A stretch of DNA of 43,590 nucleotides, from contig JACRCW010000117.1 in the NCBI GenBank assembly GCA_016218805.1, positions 1 through 43,590 on the forward strand, given 5' to 3'. This document shows, piece by piece, positions 40,270-43,590 of the stretch (its first letter is position 1; every line of letters begins with the position of its first letter). The DNA comes from Deltaproteobacteria bacterium. GTDB taxonomy: Bacteria > Myxococcota > JACRCW01. A program made the position numbers and the translations under genes. The notes beneath the pieces were generated by a model. That model searched no databases and was not told the origin of the DNA. It saw nothing but the letters and a program-made list of their open reading frames with translations.

Positions 40270-41738
40270 TGCCGTGGGGCGCGATTGCGGGCGCCGTGGC
40301 CGCCATGACGTTGAACAAGCGCGAAGGCCAGTCCCGCCTGCCCGCGCATGCCGCGGTGATGTGGTTGGCGTGCGTAGCCGGCTTCATCGCTGCCGGACGT
40401 TGGCCATCGCTCCCGTCGCTGGTGGGCAGCTTGACTGGCCTGGCGGTGTGCCTGGTGCCGTGGTGGTTTGCGCGCCGCGTGTGCGTGCCGCTGGGGTGGC
40501 ACCGCGCGGCCTGGTACCTGGCCTCCGCTGACGACATCACGTGGACGCGGGATCACTGCGGTGCGGGCGCGCTGGCGGCGGCGTGGGCGGTGCTGCACCA
40601 ACGCGGTGACCGGGCGCGCGCCCTGGGCTGGGTGCGGGACCGCCTGGCGCGCGAATCTCCGCTGCGCGGCGCGGGCGTGGTTGCACTGGGATTGCTGGAG
40701 GCGGCGCAGGGACGCCGTGACCAGGCGCGGGCGTGGTTGACGGACGCGGACGCCACGCATGAGCTCGCCACGCCCGCTGCGGCGCGGCGCCTGGCGGCGG
40801 AGTGGCGCGCGCTGGACGCTGCCGAGCGCGGGGACTGGGACGCCGTGGTGGAACTGGGCCGGTCAGCAAGTCCGCGCACGGCGCTCACGCGGTGGCTCGG
40901 TCACGTCGGGGAGCGGCTGCAGGGCGCGTCGTTGGAGCGGCGCTGGAGCATGGCGGCGTGGTGGTTGCTTGCAGGCCGGTGGCGCGTGACGTGGCCGCTC
41001 ATGCGGCGCGCGTGGGCACCGGCCGCGGTGGCGGAGGCGGTGGTAGCTCCCGTGGCAGCGTTCCGTCCGCCGGAAGACGTGGCCGCGCGCACGCGCGTCC
41101 CGTTGCTGGCGCTGGCGCAGGCGCGCCTGGATTGGGTCAGCGCGCGCGCGGCAGCGTCCGGTGACGACGTGGCGGCGGCGGCGGCGGCGTGGGATTCGGC
41201 GCTGGCACACCCGGATGTGAAGGCCTGGATGCACCAGCGCGCCGCGCTGCTGGGTGTCACGGATCTGCCCGGCGCGCGCGCCGCGCTGGAGGATGACGTT
41301 GTGGAACGGCTGTTGGCGTTGGCGCGGGGCGGGAGCGCCCGGTTGCCGGAAGCCGCTGAGGGTGCGGGCACGGTGGCCACGCGTGTCACGTGGGAGGCGC
41401 GGCACGCGCTGTTGGAGGAGGTGGAACTGGCCTGCGAGGCGTTCCGGACGCGCGCAGAGGTACGGGCCGCGCTGCCGTCTCCCGACGAGTGGGCCGCGTG
41501 GTTGGGGCTGCGCGACGCCGTGGATGCGGCCATGCGGCGCGGTGGACCGGGGTTCCGGCGCCTGGCGTTCCGGGCGGTCAACCAGTCCCTGACGCCGTGG
41601 GCGGTGTGGCTGTGGAATGAGCGCAAGGAGCGCCCGCTGGCCCACGAAGCGTTCCGCTGGATGGCCACGCAGGCGAGCGACGCGGGCGACGAGTCCGCCC
41701 AGGCGCTGCACGAGAAGAACGCGGCCTGCGGAATCTGA
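40266..41738 (+). CDS. Membrane protein with Ala-rich helical (TPR-like) repeats
   Basis: A 490-residue protein with two or three N-terminal membrane helices (GAIAGAVAAMTL; AAVMWLACVAGFIAAG; LVGSLTGLAVCLVPWWFA) and a long Ala/Arg/Trp-rich helical part. Repeated patterns such as AVLHQRGDRARALGWVRDRLA and LLEAAQGRRDQARAWL look like tetratricopeptide-type helix pairs. No catalytic motif is seen. It is coupled to the J-like gene by a 4-bp overlap. The last line of residues (EAFRWMATQASDAGDESAQALHEKNAACGI) is again helical. Unknown function; a membrane-tethered scaffold is the most that can be inferred. Confidence 0.7.
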   Translation: MMPWGAIAGAVAAMTLNKREGQSRLPAHAAVMWLACVAGFIAAGRWPSLPSLVGSLTGLAVCLVPWWFARRVCVPLGWHRAAWYLASADDITWTRDHCGAGALAAAWAVLHQRGDRARALGWVRDRLARESPLRGAGVVALGLLEAAQGRRDQARAWLTDADATHELATPAAARRLAAEWRALDAAERGDWDAVVELGRSASPRTALTRWLGHVGERLQGASLERRWSMAAWWLLAGRWRVTWPLMRRAWAPAAVAEAVVAPVAAFRPPEDVAARTRVPLLALAQARLDWVSARAAASGDDVAAAAAAWDSALAHPDVKAWMHQRAALLGVTDLPGARAALEDDVVERLLALARGGSARLPEAAEGAGTVATRVTWEARHALLEEVELACEAFRTRAEVRAALPSPDEWAAWLGLRDAVDAAMRRGGPGFRRLAFRAVNQSLTPWAVWLWNERKERPLAHEAFRWMATQASDAGDESAQALHEKNAACGI

Positions 41739-41745
41739 GGCGCGG

Positions 41746-42639
41746 TCAGTTCTTCCCGCGGAAGGTGAGTTCCAGGCCGTCCCGCGCCTTGGCCGTGGCG
41801 TCGCCGGCGGGGGGCGCGGGGAACGGCGCCACCGCGTCCAGCGCTTTCACAAATGCGCGGTCAAACGCCGGGTTTCCGCTGGGGCGTGACACCACGCGGG
41901 ACTGCACCGCGCCCCGGTCGTCAATCATCACCTTGATGGTCAGGCGCATCACCTTCAGTTGGCTGTCCGGGATGTCCTCCGGAACGGTTGCCTTGGCGCG
42001 CACCAGGCCCTCCAGTTTCTTCTGGTAGGCAGCCACCGGCGAGGCACCGTCGGCGGGGGCCGCGGCCTCCACCGGCGCGGGGAGAATGTCCCCAAAGGTC
42101 TTCTCTATCGTGGTGGCGGAGAAGTTCCCGGTGCCCTCCTTGCGGTCCAGGATCCACCAGCGCGCCTCCTTCCCACCCAAGGAGACCTTGCCCAGCAGCC
42201 ACTCGGCGTCCTTGCCCTCGTCGTGGCCCTTCTCCTCAATCATGAAGTGGTCCTCGCGGGTGGTTGCCACCGCGGTGCCGCGCGCGCCGGGTTCCAGCGC
42301 GGTGATCTCCCACTTCTCAATCTTCCACTCCTTCACGTGGGTCCAGAAGGACAGGTTGTGATCGTCACGCTTGGTGCGCTTCTGCCGCTCCTCCATCAGC
42401 TTGAGGGTGAACGGGTGGATGCGCGCCTTGAGATCTTTCCACTTGGCCTTCTCCACCAGGCCAATCGTCTCGGACAGGAACTGCCGTGCGCCGGCCACCG
42501 CGGTGTCATCCGCCGGTGCGGATGCGGGGCTGTCCGGCTCCGCGGGAGCCTCCGTGTCCGCGGTGCGGTCTTGCTGGGCCAGGGCGAGTGACGACGACAA
42601 CGCGACCGCAATTCCTACCCGGAGCGTGGTGATGCGCAT
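41746..42639 (-). CDS. Secreted protein with TonB-C-like domain
   Basis: A 297-residue protein with signal peptide (LRVGIAVALSSSLALAQ), an acidic Ala/Pro linker, a conserved-looking alpha/beta domain (AKWKDLKARIHPFTLKLMEERQKR...WWILDRKEG) and, at about 225-290, a TonB C-terminal-type domain: RLTIKVMIDDRGAVQSRVVSRPSGNPAFDRAFVKAL...PFPAPP. Unlike TonB it has a cleavable-looking signal and no long Pro-rich spacer, so it is probably a free periplasmic protein or the signal acts as an anchor. The start is an ATG with GGAAACC nearby, GAGG six to nine bases upstream. Partner unknown. Confidence 0.78.
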   Translation of the reverse strand: MRITTLRVGIAVALSSSLALAQQDRTADTEAPAEPDSPASAPADDTAVAGARQFLSETIGLVEKAKWKDLKARIHPFTLKLMEERQKRTKRDDHNLSFWTHVKEWKIEKWEITALEPGARGTAVATTREDHFMIEEKGHDEGKDAEWLLGKVSLGGKEARWWILDRKEGTGNFSATTIEKTFGDILPAPVEAAAPADGASPVAAYQKKLEGLVRAKATVPEDIPDSQLKVMRLTIKVMIDDRGAVQSRVVSRPSGNPAFDRAFVKALDAVAPFPAPPAGDATAKARDGLELTFRGKN

Positions 42640-42707
42640 GGGGAAACCTCCGATGGTGGACGGCCGCGCTCCTACCGCATTCCGGCGGCGCGGGCTACAA
42701 GCCCCGC

Positions 42708-43514
42708 GTGCTCCCCTCCATCAACCTCGGCGGTACCCACGTCTCCACGTTCATCATTGTGATGATCGTGGCCTACGGCGTGGCGTTCCTGTGGGGCGTG
42801 CGCCGCGGCGTGGACGCGGGGCTGGACCGGCAGGACGTGTTTGACGGCGTCATCATCGGCTGCATCACCGCGGTGTTTGGCGCCAAGCTGGGCCACCTGG
42901 TGTTTGAAAGCGCGGGCCACCGCTTGCCGGATGGCTCGGTGTCCACGGGCATGGTGGACCTGCTGCGCGCAGACCCCTGGCACTGGGCCCGCATCGAAGA
43001 CCCGGGCTACGTCTGGTACGGCGGCGCGCTCGCCATGGTCCCGGTGGCGCTGTGGTTCACGCGCTCGCGCGGACTGGACCGCTACGTCGTGGCGGATGCC
43101 GGTGCGCCGTTGCTGGGGTTTGTCGTCGGGTTTGGGCGCCTGGGCTGCTTCCTGGGCGGGTGCTGTTACGGTGTGCCCACGGATGTGCCCTGGGGCATCA
43201 CGTTCCCCGCGGCGTCCGGCGCGGGGCCGCACGCCGTGCACCCCACGCAGCTGTATGAGAGCGCGTTCGGGTTCGCGCTGCTGGCGTTCCTGCACTGGTA
43301 TGAACCGCGCCGGAAGGTCCGCGGCGAACTGCTGGCCATCGGCGCGGTGGGCTACGCCGCGGCGCGCTTCACCATTGAGTTCTGGCGCGGCGACGCGGAG
43401 CGCGGTGTGCACGCGGGCTGGGGCACGTCCCAGATTGTGAGCGTGCCGGTGTTCCTCATTGCGCTGGGCGTGTGGGCGTGGTTGCGCAAGAACGCGCCGC
43501 GCGTGAACGCGTAA
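42708..43514 (+). CDS. Prolipoprotein diacylglyceryl transferase family protein (Lgt-like)
   Basis: A 268-residue membrane protein with about seven helices. The Lgt-type signature reads GFGRLGCFLGGCCYG rather than the GR-G-N-F-N-E-G of E. coli Lgt, followed by HPTQLYES and, later, FTIEFWRGD, both family hallmarks. The Cys-rich version is known in a group of Lgt paralogues, so whether it modifies lipoproteins or does another lipid transfer is open. Several lipoproteins in the window would be natural substrates of a true Lgt. GTG start at 42708. A strong hairpin follows the stop. Confidence 0.85.
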   Translation: MLPSINLGGTHVSTFIIVMIVAYGVAFLWGVRRGVDAGLDRQDVFDGVIIGCITAVFGAKLGHLVFESAGHRLPDGSVSTGMVDLLRADPWHWARIEDPGYVWYGGALAMVPVALWFTRSRGLDRYVVADAGAPLLGFVVGFGRLGCFLGGCCYGVPTDVPWGITFPAASGAGPHAVHPTQLYESAFGFALLAFLHWYEPRRKVRGELLAIGAVGYAAARFTIEFWRGDAERGVHAGWGTSQIVSVPVFLIALGVWAWLRKNAPRVNA

Positions 43515-43525
43515 GAAAGACAATC

Positions 43526-43549
43526 ACTCCCCCCGCTTGCGGGGGGAGT
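43526..43549 (+). terminator. Hairpin after the Lgt-like gene
   Basis: An 11-bp perfect inverted repeat (ACTCCCCCCGC / GCGGGGGGAGT) with TT between its arms begins 11 bases after the stop codon. There is no T-tract; poly-G follows. It may be a terminator, but it merges into suspect sequence at the window end. Confidence 0.5.
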
Positions 43550-43590
43550 CGGGGGGGCCCCGCGGGGGGGGGCCGGGGGGGGGGGGGGGA
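43550..43590. other. G-rich low-complexity end of the sequence
   Basis: The last 40 bases are almost only G and C with long G runs and a final A. This looks like a contig-end artefact of sequencing or assembly rather than biology. Confidence 0.7.

Noticed and set aside
43550..43590. G-quadruplex or telomere-like end
   Set aside because: Unbroken G runs at the very end of the sequence are more simply a sequencing or assembly artefact.
1..43590. tRNA or rRNA genes
   Set aside because: No cloverleaf with T-loop GTTCRANNC and matching acceptor stem, and no rRNA-like sequence, was noticed by eye in the gaps; a tRNAscan-type search would be decisive.

Overview
The window is a GC-rich (roughly two thirds or more G+C by eye), densely packed chromosomal segment of a Gram-negative, double-membrane bacterium. 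Cys-rich 'C-x4-DC-x2-G-x2-C' lipoproteins with serine-rich linkers, several TolQ/TolR-type proton-channel genes, a YkgJ-type protein, VCBS-repeat proteins and a class III adenylate cyclase together suggest a Myxococcota (myxobacterial) genome. That placement is an inference from gene content. The window starts inside a gene and ends in a poly-G smear, so it is probably one contig of a draft assembly.

Layout: 1-2.9 kb, a TolR-TolQ-TolR-TolR proton-channel cluster. 3.1-5.8 kb, rpsO-pnp. 5.9-9.5 kb, a CysQ/IMPase-family phosphatase, a deoxynucleoside kinase, a zinc-type dehydrogenase/quinone reductase and miaA. 9.6-11.9 kb, a large unrecognised protein with a caspase-like His/Cys dyad and EF-hand-like loops. 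11.9-14.2 kb, a VCBS-repeat secreted protein and a YkgJ-type protein. 14.2-21.3 kb, a MacAB-like exporter operon (ATPase, FtsX-type permease, HlyD adaptor) downstream of a Ca2+-type P-ATPase. 21.3-28.1 kb, a looser region that looks acquired and partly decayed: a frameshifted FkbM methyltransferase, a remnant of a spermidine-synthase-like membrane protein, an SDR, a 410-bp inverted-repeat element, an AmpG-like transporter and an adenylate cyclase. 28.1-31.4 kb, a Ser/Cys-rich lipoprotein and sthA. 31.4-37.4 kb, a six-part zinc/manganese uptake locus on the minus strand (znuC, znuB, a 42-bp tandem-repeat block, an outer-membrane barrel, a lipoprotein with a Cys/His cluster, znuA). 37.5-43.5 kb, a frameshifted metzincin-type protease lipoprotein, a TlpA-like redoxin, a J-like protein paired with a membrane protein of helical repeats, a TonB-C-like secreted protein and an Lgt-family protein.

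The most interesting points are the zinc locus, which carries candidate parts for metal passage across the whole envelope plus an odd repeat block; the caspase-like protein; the 410-bp inverted-repeat element; and a codon-junction bias. In the native genes Ile and Phe codons end in T before G and in C before other bases, and this rule breaks in the 21-28 kb block, which supports transfer of that block.
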